Shown here: positions 1 through 5,670 of the stretch, piece after piece | Layout of the letters: each line of letters opens with the position of its first letter | Numbering within the stretch: the first letter of the stretch is position 1 | From: DASPXY01 sp038227745 | GTDB lineage: Bacteria > Planctomycetota > Planctomycetia > Gemmatales > Gemmataceae | Assembly: GCA_038227745.1 (NCBI GenBank) | Contig: JBBRPS010000083.1 | Coordinates: 1-18,885, forward strand | DNA length: 18,885 nucleotides | Direction: 5' to 3' | Notes under the pieces: model-generated | The model's database searches: none | Told to the model about the DNA's origin: nothing | What the model saw: the letters and a program-made list of their open reading frames with translations, nothing else | Program-made: the position numbers and the translations under genes

Positions 1-1457
1 CCATGGTGAGCGGGGATGGTGTGGTCACTGGCAACGCGGTGTTGAGCTACACGGGCGACCAGATCGACGCCGGGACGTACACGGTGATCGGCACCTACGC
101 CGGCGACGCCAACCACACCGGCAACTCCGACTCCGCCACCATCACCATCGACAAAGCCTCGTCCACGACGACCGTGACCGGCGCCACCTTCACCTACGAC
201 GGCAGCACCCACACCGGCGGGTCGGCCGTGGTGAGCGGGGATGGTGTGGTCACTGGCAACGCGGTGTTGAGCTACACGGGCGACCAGATCGACGCCGGGA
301 CGTACACGGTGATCGGCACCTACGCCGGCGACGCCAACCACACCGGCAGCAGCGCCTCCGCGATCATCACGATCGCGAAGGCTAACACAACCACGACGCT
401 GACATCTTCCACCGGCGGCAACTCCTACTACGGACAGTCGGTCACCTTCACGGCCACGGTAGCCGCCCAACTCCCCAGTGGAGGAACGCCGGCGGGCACC
501 GTACAGTTCCTGAATAACGGGCAGATCCTCTTCACCGCGTCGTTGGCCAACGGAAAGGCCACCTGGACCACGTCGGCGCTCGGCGTCGGCGTCAACTCCA
601 TCACTGTCAAGTACCTCGGCAGCAGCAACGACGTGGCCAGCACGACCTTGGCGCCGTTGGCCCAAATGGCCAACGTCGGCATCCTCCTGCTCGACGCCAC
701 CGGCAAGGGCGCGCTGACCGTCAACGGCAACGGCAAGGTGATCGTCGATGGTAACTCAATCGTTGTCGATTCCAGCAACGCCGCCGCTATCGTCGTAATC
801 GGCAACGGCTCGGTGCAAGCCGCCCTGACCGATATCGTCGGTGGGGACACCACCAGCGGTCACGGCCAGATCGTTGGCACCGTCCAGACCGGTCAGGGAT
901 ACGTCAACGACCCCCTGGCCAACCTCGCCGCCCCCAATCCGTCGGCGTTGACGGTCCAGAGTCACGCGGCCTTGTCGATCAGCGGCAACCAGGTGGTCAC
1001 GCTCAATCCCGGCCTCTACATCGGTGGGATCAGCATCAGCGGCAACGCCAAGGTCACACTCAACCCCGGCGTCTATTATCTGCAAGGCGGTGGCTTCACC
1101 GTCAGCGGCAACGCGAGCGTCACGGACCTGGGCAAGGGGGTCATGATCTATAACGCCCCGACGAAGAGCAGAGACTCGATGAGCTTTAGCGGCAACGGCA
1201 CCGTGCAACTGTCGGCGATGACCAGCGGCCCTTGGGCTGGCATCACGCTCTTCCAGGATCGCACCTCCGCCGCCGCCCTCAGCGTGACCGGCAACGGCAA
1301 CCTCGATGTCACCGGCACGATCTATGCCGCTGGCGCCACGTTAAACATCACCGGCAATGGGGGTGTCGATGACCACGGCACCCCGCTAGACACGTTCGGC
1401 ACCAGTCTGATCGTGGATGATCTGGTCGTGTCCGGCAACGGAAACCTGGTCGTGTAA
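1..1457 (+). CDS. Large extracellular Ig-like repeat protein with C-terminal beta-solenoid, 5'-truncated by window edge
   Basis: This is the last 484 or so residues of a bigger secreted or surface protein. The reading frame is open to the left edge, and the first Met lies inside a repeat (the next copy has Val there), so it is not the start. Residues 1-125 are two Ig/MBG-type repeats of 75 residues, with motifs such as GTYTVIGTYAGDANHTG. Residues 127-215 form another Ig-like domain of the Big_3 kind (TTTLTSS, GTVQFLNNG, SITVKYLG). From about residue 220 to the end, short units of the pattern SGNGxVxV recur (ISGNAKVTLNPGVYYLQGG, VSGNASV, VTGNGNLDV), which suggests a right-handed beta-helix. 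Similar NPGxY/SGN units occur in TadG-like proteins. Thr, Ser, Gly and Asn are abundant and Cys is absent, as in exported adhesin-like proteins. No anchor is visible and the gene ends at a TAA. The family type is fairly sure; the binding target is unknown. Confidence 0.8.
   Translation, partial: MVSGDGVVTGNAVLSYTGDQIDAGTYTVIGTYAGDANHTGNSDSATITIDKASSTTTVTGATFTYDGSTHTGGSAVVSGDGVVTGNAVLSYTGDQIDAGTYTVIGTYAGDANHTGSSASAIITIAKANTTTTLTSSTGGNSYYGQSVTFTATVAAQLPSGGTPAGTVQFLNNGQILFTASLANGKATWTTSALGVGVNSITVKYLGSSNDVASTTLAPLAQMANVGILLLDATGKGALTVNGNGKVIVDGNSIVVDSSNAAAIVVIGNGSVQAALTDIVGGDTTSGHGQIVGTVQTGQGYVNDPLANLAAPNPSALTVQSHAALSISGNQVVTLNPGLYIGGISISGNAKVTLNPGVYYLQGGGFTVSGNASVTDLGKGVMIYNAPTKSRDSMSFSGNGTVQLSAMTSGPWAGITLFQDRTSAAALSVTGNGNLDVTGTIYAAGATLNITGNGGVDDHGTPLDTFGTSLIVDDLVVSGNGNLVV
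4..348 (+). repeat. Tandem 225-bp coding repeat with 120 bp identical
   Basis: Bases 4-123 and 229-348 are identical over 120 bp, with a period of 225 bp (75 codons). They encode the Ig-like repeats of the surface protein. Identity at the nucleotide level, including third positions, points to recent duplication or gene conversion. The array probably continues beyond the left edge. Confidence 0.9.
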
Positions 1458-1510
1458 TGTTCGACCGTGCTGCCTGGGCGGAGCAGAAAGGAGCAGAAAG
1501 GGGAGAGCAG

Positions 1511-1588
1511 AAAGGGGACGCAGCTCATTCCCAAGAGAGCAGAAAGGGGACGCCGCTCATTCCCAAAGTAGGAAATGAGCTGCGTCCC
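1511..1588. repeat. Cluster of three GGGACGCAGCTC-family repeat units
   Basis: Two direct copies (1514-1532 and 1546-1564, one substitution apart) and one inverted copy (1571-1588) of a unit with core GGGACGCAGCTC followed by ATT. Each direct copy is preceded by AGAGCAGAAAG. The second and third units can pair as a hairpin. They lie between the convergent Ig-repeat and oxidoreductase genes, where they could also end transcription. Related units occur at 3928-3973 and 4263-4280. Confidence 0.75.
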
Positions 1589-1656
1589 GAATGGCGCAGA
1601 CTTTGGGGAGCCTGCGGCAAGGGGTTGACTGTGATAGTTCTCTGATAGCGGCGGGG

Positions 1657-2994
1657 CTACGGCTCGGGGTGGACCCACGGCTTGCGGTACGGCCGGCGCA
1701 GCAGGCGGTTGGCCTCGTCGTCGCCGACGACGCGCTGCTTCCGCGCGTCCCAGGCCAGCGTCCGGTTCACCTGCAGGGCCAGGTTGGCGAGGATGCAGCT
1801 CGCCGTCGAGATGTGGCCCTCCTCGATGTCCGCCACCGGCCGGCCGCGCGTCCGGATCGCCGCCAGGAAGTCCTGCCAATGCCGGCGGATCGCCGGCGCG
1901 ACGTGCTGCTCCAGGTCGGCCTCGGTCCGGTCCTCCGGGTACTTCTCCAGCTCAAGCGTCACGTCGCGGTGGATCGGCTTGCCCTTGCCCAGCGGCGTGA
2001 AATCGTAGCGCATGACGCTCAATTTCAGCGTGCCGCGGTCGCCGTAGAGCGTGGCGCCCCAGGGGTAATCCGGGTCGGTCGGCCGGCCCCAGGTGCGGTG
2101 CTGCCACACCACGTTCAGGTCGCCGAAGTCGAACGTCGCCGTCTGCGTGTCGGTGATGTTCGACCGGCTGGCGCGGTCCACGAGGATGCCGCCCGACGAG
2201 CTGACACGCCGCGGCCAGCCCAGGCCGAGCAGCCAGCGCACCATGTCGAGCATGTGAATGCACATGTCGCCGACGATGCCGTTGCCGTACTCCATGAACG
2301 CCCGCCAGGTCCGGGGGTGGACCAGGCGGTTGTACGGCCGCAGTGGCGCCGGGCCGGTCCACATCTCGTAATCCAGTTGGGCGGGCGGGTCGGTATTCGG
2401 CGGGTTGTCGCGGGCGCGCATGGGGTAGTAGCAGTAAATCTCGACGTGAGCGACGCGGCCGAGGAGGCCCTCCTTGATGACGCGGTCGCGGGCCTCGATG
2501 AGGTGGGGCGTGCTGCGCCGCTGCGTGCCGACCTGCACGACGCGGCGGTGGCGGCGGGCGGCGGCCACCATCGCCTGCCCCTCAACGACGTCCACGCTGA
2601 TCGGCTTCTGCACCCAGACGTCGGCGCCGGCCTCGACGGCGGCGATCATCGGCAGGGCGTGCCAGTGGTCGGGCGTGTCCACCAGGACGATGTCGAGGTC
2701 CTTCTGCTTGAGCATCTGGCGGTAGTCGCCGAAGGTCCGCGGCCGGCGCTTGTTGGCCTGGCGGGCGGCGACCATCTCGGCGGCCCCGGCGAGCAGTTTG
2801 CGGTCCACATCGCAGAGCGACACGACCTCGACCGGCGCGACCTGAATGAGCCGGAACAGGTCGCACTTGCCGTACCAGCCGCAGCCGATCAGGCCCACGC
2901 GCGGGCGTTTGGGGTCGGAGGCGGCGGCGTGGCTGGCGGCGGTGGACAGAGCCAGGCCGGCGGCGCCGGTCTGGAGGAAATCGCGGCGGTTCAT
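1657..2994 (-). CDS. Tat-exported Gfo/Idh/MocA family oxidoreductase
   Basis: A 445-residue predicted NAD(P)-dependent sugar or polyol dehydrogenase of the Gfo/Idh/MocA family. The N-terminus MNRRDFLQTGAAGLALS is a typical Tat signal (RRxFL followed by a hydrophobic stretch and an Ala-rich cleavage region near residues 20-25), so the folded enzyme is probably exported with its cofactor. Residues 32-43 (VGLIGCGWYGKC) form the Rossmann dinucleotide loop. TPDHWH at 107-112 and QKP at 129-131 are the family's conserved motifs, the latter in place of the usual EKP. The rest matches the C-terminal alpha/beta substrate domain. The ATG at 2994 has GAGG six bases upstream, which supports this start. 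Planctomycetes carry many such paralogues, often linked to breakdown of complex sugars. The substrate cannot be read from the sequence. It converges on the Ig-repeat gene. Confidence 0.9.
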   Translation of the reverse strand: MNRRDFLQTGAAGLALSTAASHAAASDPKRPRVGLIGCGWYGKCDLFRLIQVAPVEVVSLCDVDRKLLAGAAEMVAARQANKRRPRTFGDYRQMLKQKDLDIVLVDTPDHWHALPMIAAVEAGADVWVQKPISVDVVEGQAMVAAARRHRRVVQVGTQRRSTPHLIEARDRVIKEGLLGRVAHVEIYCYYPMRARDNPPNTDPPAQLDYEMWTGPAPLRPYNRLVHPRTWRAFMEYGNGIVGDMCIHMLDMVRWLLGLGWPRRVSSSGGILVDRASRSNITDTQTATFDFGDLNVVWQHRTWGRPTDPDYPWGATLYGDRGTLKLSVMRYDFTPLGKGKPIHRDVTLELEKYPEDRTEADLEQHVAPAIRRHWQDFLAAIRTRGRPVADIEEGHISTASCILANLALQVNRTLAWDARKQRVVGDDEANRLLRRPYRKPWVHPEP

Positions 2995-3191
2995 GGGGCA
3001 CCTCGCACACCGATGGAGTCTGACAACCCCGTTAGTGTAAACGGCGGCGGGGCCGTTGGCGATAGGCCGGCCGCCGGAGGTGCCCCGGGGCCGCGCTCAC
3101 GGCCGTTCGCCGTCCCGGCAACCGCTGGGCAAGCGCAGCGTGCCGCGCTCCTTGTGGGACTTCTGACGACTTTCCGTCGTTCTCCGCGACG

Positions 3192-3323
3192 GTGGCCTGC
3201 GACCGGCTCGACACCAGCCAGTGGGCGGCACAGATGAAGCGCGTTTACGACGTGATGAAGTGCGGCCGTTGGTTCACCCTCGGGGAAGTCGCGTTCCACA
3301 CCGGCGACCCGGAACCGTCCGTG
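3192..3323 (+). pseudogene. Truncated small winged-helix-like protein (fragment)
   Basis: The translation contains QMKRVYDVMKCGRWFTLGEV and then a TGDPEPSV segment. This resembles the start of small phage- or plasmid-type winged-helix proteins of the pattern 'RVYDVMxDGxWxTLxEIxxxTGDPxxSxSAxLRxLRK'. After PEPSV the expected ARLRDLRK part is missing and unrelated sequence begins, a few tens of bases before the transposase fragment on the other strand. The frame stays open upstream for some 20 codons, so the true start is uncertain; 3192 is a GTG. It is best read as a gene broken by an insertion followed by deletion. The homology is from memory of the family and was not searched. Confidence 0.45.
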
Positions 3324-3355
3324 ATATGGGCCCCCGCTTTGATCCAGGAGTTGAG

Positions 3356-3508
3356 GGGCCGTTCGCGCTGCTCGTCGCGGTAGCACAAGGGGAGGTAGCG
3401 GCGCAGGAAGGCGGTGAGGTGGCGGGTGCAGGCGGCGACGTCGGCGGGGGCGACGGTGGCCTGGTCGAGTAGGGCCTGGGCGTCGGGGTGGTCGAGGATC
3501 TCAGGCAT
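3356..3508 (-). pseudogene. N-terminal fragment of an IS701/IS4-like transposase
   Basis: The first 50 or so residues (MPEILDHPDAQALLDQATV, then LTAFLRRYLPLCYRDEQRE) look like the N-terminus of the DDE transposases of the IS701 type that are common in Gemmata-like genomes. The ATG at 3508 has a strong AAGGAGG site five bases upstream, so this is the original start. Homology stops after DEQRE; the frame continues to about 3245 with unrelated residues antisense to the winged-helix fragment. The catalytic DDE core is absent, so the element is dead. A 7-bp inverted repeat (3517-3536, CCTTCAG/CTGAAGG) lies just upstream and may belong to the IS end. Family assignment is by pattern recognition only. 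Confidence 0.5.
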
Positions 3509-3560
3509 GCTTCCCTCCTTCAGGCGATCCTGAAGGGGATCCTAGCCGCCGCAGCCATCG

Positions 3561-3860
3561 GTGGCTAGAATAATCTCGCACAGTAAAACTAGGCATTTGG
3601 ACCTGTTCCAGCACGCGAGCAAGGCGGTCCGATTCCCGATCCCGCAGCTCGCGCTAGCTCAGGTGGCGAGCTACTTCGCCATACCGAAAGTAAGCCGCAT
3701 ATGCGATGGCCTTGCGGCCCTGTCCCTATACCAGGAGTACCGCAGCTCCCGGAACGAAGATAGGCGTGCCGCACTCAAGGCGGACCTCCTGGAGTACAAC
3801 CGCGACGACCTCGAGGCGCTCGTCGGCGTCGCGGAGCGGATCGCGGGCCTCCGATGCGGT
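3561..3860 (+). pseudogene. C-terminal remnant of a RecB-like / TM0106-type RNase H-fold nuclease
   Basis: Residues 24-97 of this frame (FPIPQLALAQVASYF, SRICDGLAALSLYQEY, LLEYNRDDLEALVGVAERI) resemble the extreme C-terminus of predicted RecB-family nucleases with a DnaQ/RNase H-like exonuclease domain. YNRDD supplies the Y-x3-D form of exonuclease motif III. Complete proteins of this group are several hundred residues long, so more than the N-terminal half, including the other catalytic acids, is missing. Only unrelated sequence lies upstream, and the frame runs on through repeat DNA into the next gene. It is a decayed fragment left by rearrangement. No function is expected. Confidence 0.55.
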
Positions 3861-3890
3861 AGCGAAATGGTGCCAGCCGCCGGGCTGGGG

Positions 3891-3923
3891 GCTAACAAAG
3901 CGTTGAAGTTGACCGGGGCCGCC
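3891..3923 (+). other. Half attC-like arm (5' arm only)
   Basis: GCTAACAAAGCGTTG followed by an AAGTTGACCGGGG stretch has the layout of the left arm of an integron attC site: an R'' box (complement of GTTAGC), a short spacer and an L'' box. No matching right arm with the expected complement follows. Instead a long palindrome begins four bases later, at 3928. A GTTCGGC core-like heptamer occurs at 4013-4019. This is a possible disrupted site bounding the cassette that follows, at low confidence. Confidence 0.35.
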
Positions 3924-3927
3924 ATTC

Positions 3928-3973
3928 GGGACGGAGCTCGATTGACATACCTATGTCAATCGAGCCCCGTCCC
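3928..3973. repeat. 22-bp-stem palindrome of the GGGAC-AGCTC family
   Basis: Bases 3928-3949 pair with 3952-3973 at 21 of 22 positions, with a 2-base loop. The outer end (GGGACGGAGCTCGATTGA) resembles the units at 1511-1588 and 4263-4280. The right side is followed by CCTTTT. It could form a cruciform in DNA or a hairpin in RNA. It sits between the nuclease remnant and the small cassette-like gene. Confidence 0.8.
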
Positions 3974-4055
3974 CTTTTCACCTCAGGGTCTGGGGATCCG
4001 GCGGAATAATAAGTTCGGCGGCGGGGGCGAGCCGATGGGGGGAAGGGATAAGCAC

Positions 4056-4316
4056 ATGAAACTTCGCATGTATCAGCTCGATGTCGAAGTGACGGAGGGC
4101 GCGGAGATCACCATCTCGCAGGACCGGCGGGAGGGCGGCGGCGCGTCCAGCATCGTCATCTCGATGGACCAGGTCGAATTCCTGTACAGCCTGCTCCAGA
4201 AGGCCAAGGAGGAGATCGAGAGCCGGAGCGAGGCCGAGGAGGAGGAAGAGCGAAAAATCAAAGGGGACGCAGCTCGTTTTGAGGGCGGTAAAGGACAAGA
4301 AAAGCGGAAATCGTAG
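4056..4316 (+). CDS. Small acidic hypothetical protein, putative integron-type cassette gene
   Basis: An 86-residue protein of unknown function. The start at 4056 is chosen because GGAAGGG lies about nine bases upstream; an in-frame ATG at 4035 would add seven residues. Residues 1-40 alternate hydrophobic and polar (MKLRMYQLDVEV, AEITISQD), suggesting a beta-sheet. SIVISMDQVEFLYSLLQKAKEE then turns into a Glu-rich helix (ESRSEAEEEEER), probably coiled-coil or disordered. The last 19 or so residues (IKGDAARFEGGKGQEKRKS) are encoded by a copy of the GGGACGCAGCTC repeat, so the original C-terminus has probably been replaced. The stop is nine bases before an attC-like site, the arrangement of a promoterless gene cassette. 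No homologue is recognised. Confidence 0.55.
   Translation: MKLRMYQLDVEVTEGAEITISQDRREGGGASSIVISMDQVEFLYSLLQKAKEEIESRSEAEEEEERKIKGDAARFEGGKGQEKRKS
4263..4280 (+). repeat. Single GGGACGCAGCTC repeat unit inside a gene end
   Basis: GGGGACGCAGCTCGTTTT matches the family core seen at 1514, 1546, 1571 (inverted) and 3928. Here it lies in frame within the last codons of the small acidic protein gene and is flanked by TCAAA on the left and TTTTGA (overlapping its end) on the right. Confidence 0.6.
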
Positions 4317-4324
4317 TTTTCCAA

Positions 4325-4418
4325 GCCGAACCAACCGCTGCAGCGGACGGGGTCCATGGAGGTGCATCCGCATCTTTTTAGTCTCTCAAGGCCCCGCCGC
4401 TGAGCTGTGGCGTTCGGG
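4325..4418 (+). other. attC: attC-like integron recombination site
   Basis: The two ends pair in the way attC sites do. GCCGAAC (4325-4331) is complementary at six of seven bases to GTTCGGG (4412-4418), giving the R''/R' boxes. CAGCGGACGGGG on the left pairs with CCCCGCCGCTG on the right (L''/L') apart from one extra A in the left arm. That is the place where known attC sites carry an extrahelical base. Arm spacers differ in length (CAAC-CGCTG versus AGCTGTGGC), and the central part of about 40 bases is variable. The length of 94 bp is within the attC range. The core GTTCGGG departs from the classical GTTRRRY at the fourth position. No integrase gene is in the window. Confidence 0.6.
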
Positions 4419-4536
4419 TGCGACACGAGGTCGCCGATGTAGCTGTGTCACGATCGGAGGACCGATTGACGGCACCTGCTGTTCTGCCAGCAGTATAGCG
4501 TCACCCGCGGCGAGGGGCACGCAGACGCAATGTCTG

Positions 4537-4565
4537 AGAAGAAAGGCAGGGGATAAACCCCTGCC
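4537..4565 (-). terminator. Intrinsic terminator of the DUF1080 gene
   Basis: On the minus strand GGCAGGGG-TTTAT-CCCCTGCC (4565-4545) forms a perfect 8-bp G/C-rich stem with a 5-base loop, followed directly by TTTCTTCTC. It lies about 90 bases after the DUF1080 stop codon and is a good Rho-independent terminator. Confidence 0.6.
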
Positions 4566-4583
4566 CTCTGCTGCACGGCATCT

Positions 4584-4617
4584 GCACGGTAAAGCCCGAA
4601 AAGGGCCTATACCGTGC
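4584..4617. repeat. Interrupted hairpin between the cassette region and the DUF1080 gene
   Basis: GCACGGTA (4584-4591) pairs with TACCGTGC (4610-4617), and inside it GCCC pairs with GGGC around a GAAAA loop. It is 35 bases beyond the DUF1080 stop, and may help 3'-end formation or be another repeat. GCACGG also occurs once more just upstream, at 4573-4578. Confidence 0.5.
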
Positions 4618-4651
4618 ATTGTATGGAAAACCTGGGACGTCCTAAGTCATT

Positions 4652-5452
4652 TTACTTCTTCGCTTTCAGGAGAGCGGGGTCGAGGATAAGCTCGCGGATC
4701 CAGATGTTGCGGAACTGGACCGGGTTGCCGTGGTACATCAGCACGAGCGGCAGCTTCTCGGCGTGGGGCTTGTACGCCGGCGGGCGGTCGTAGGGGGTGT
4801 CCCCCTGGAGCTCGACGTGGTTCTGCACCAGCACGCCGTTGTGCAGCACCGTCACGTGCGCCGGCCGGGCGAGCTTGCCGTCCTTGAAGCGCGGCGCCTC
4901 GAAGACGATGTCATACGTCTGCCATTCGCCCGGTTTGCGCGAGGCGTTCACCAGGGGTGGCCGCTGCTTGTAGAGGGCGGCGCACATACCGTCGAGGTAG
5001 GTGGGGTTCTCCCACGAGTCGAGGATCTGGACCTCGTAGCGGGCGCCCATGAAGCCGACGCCGTTGTTGCCGCGGCCCTGCCCCTTGCCGCGGACCTCCT
5101 TCGGCGTGGCGAACTCCAGGTGGAGCTGACAGTCGCCGAAGGCCTGCTTCGTCGTGACGACGCTCTTCGCCGTCGCCGCGTACTGGACCAGCCACTTCTC
5201 GCCGCCCACCCAGGCGTCCATGTTCTTGCCGTCGAACAGGACGATCGCGTCGGACGGCGGACTGCCGTCGGTGCCGGGGGTGACCTTCTTCGGCTCTTCC
5301 CAGACAATCCCGCTCTCGTATACCTTGACCTGGGCGGCGGTGCTGTCGCCGGGGCCAAGGCGGCCGCGCAAGGCGAACAGCGACAGGCCCAGCAGGAAGG
5401 CGAGGGGGATGGCCCAGGTCCCGAGGTGTAGTTTGGCGAAGAGGCGTTTCAT
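4652..5452 (-). CDS. DUF1080 (3-keto-disaccharide hydrolase-like) exported protein
   Basis: A 266-residue protein with an N-terminal membrane anchor or signal (residues 12-27, WAIPLAFLLGLSLFAL, after a basic start MKRLFAKLHLG). It is followed by a DUF1080/laminin-G-like jelly-roll domain: IVLFDGKNMDAWVG near 84-97, the GNNGVGFMGARYEVQILDSW block, and KPGEWQTYDIVFEAPRF. PVQFRNIWIREL near the C-terminus is the usual closing motif. Members of this family have been named 3-keto-disaccharide hydrolases and are very numerous in planctomycetes, often near Gfo/Idh/MocA enzymes as here. The enzymatic role of this copy is inferred. AAAGGAG eight bases or so before the ATG at 5452 fixes the start; longer upstream extensions of the frame have no such signal. 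A REPIN-like doublet and the mutS gene lie upstream on the same strand, and a terminator lies downstream. Confidence 0.9.
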   Translation of the reverse strand: MKRLFAKLHLGTWAIPLAFLLGLSLFALRGRLGPGDSTAAQVKVYESGIVWEEPKKVTPGTDGSPPSDAIVLFDGKNMDAWVGGEKWLVQYAATAKSVVTTKQAFGDCQLHLEFATPKEVRGKGQGRGNNGVGFMGARYEVQILDSWENPTYLDGMCAALYKQRPPLVNASRKPGEWQTYDIVFEAPRFKDGKLARPAHVTVLHNGVLVQNHVELQGDTPYDRPPAYKPHAEKLPLVLMYHGNPVQFRNIWIRELILDPALLKAKK

Positions 5453-5546
5453 CGGGTGCTCCTTTCGGCGTGGGAACAGGACCGGGAACGTCATCCCGGC
5501 GGAAGTCACCCGTATGTTATGGAATCCGCGGGAGGTGGGGGGGGGG

Positions 5547-5654
5547 TCCGGGTTCGTGGACGACTCGCTCCGCGAGTCGCGATGCCCGCCCGGGAGCCAT
5601 GCGCTTCCGCCACACCAGGAGCGACTCGCGGAGCGAGTCGCCCACGAACCCGGA
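5547..5654. repeat. REPIN-like inverted doublet, copy 1
   Basis: Left unit 5547-5580 and right unit 5621-5654 are near-perfect inverted copies. Each carries TCCGGGTTCGT next to an internal palindrome, GACTCGCTCCGCGAGTC (or its complement form), with a 40-base centre. The layout is that of REP doublets (REPINs/BIMEs). It starts 16 bases after the mutS stop and lies upstream of the DUF1080 gene; a run of ten G residues abuts the left unit. It shares its units with the copy at 12059-12162, but the central sequence differs. Confidence 0.85.
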
Positions 5655-5670
5655 ACAGGGCCAATGGGAC

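Noticed and set aside
1511..1588. CRISPR array
   Set aside because: Only two direct units and one inverted unit, with no regular spacers and no cas genes.
1591..3237. Long plus-strand open frame opposite the oxidoreductase
   Set aside because: Arg/Ala/Val/Gly-rich shadow of a high-GC gene with clear family motifs on the minus strand.
3561..4316. One continuous 251-residue protein joining the nuclease remnant and the small acidic protein
   Set aside because: The frame passes through an attC-like arm and a 22-bp-stem palindrome, and a good ribosome site precedes the internal ATG at 4056. Two separate histories are more likely than a real fusion.
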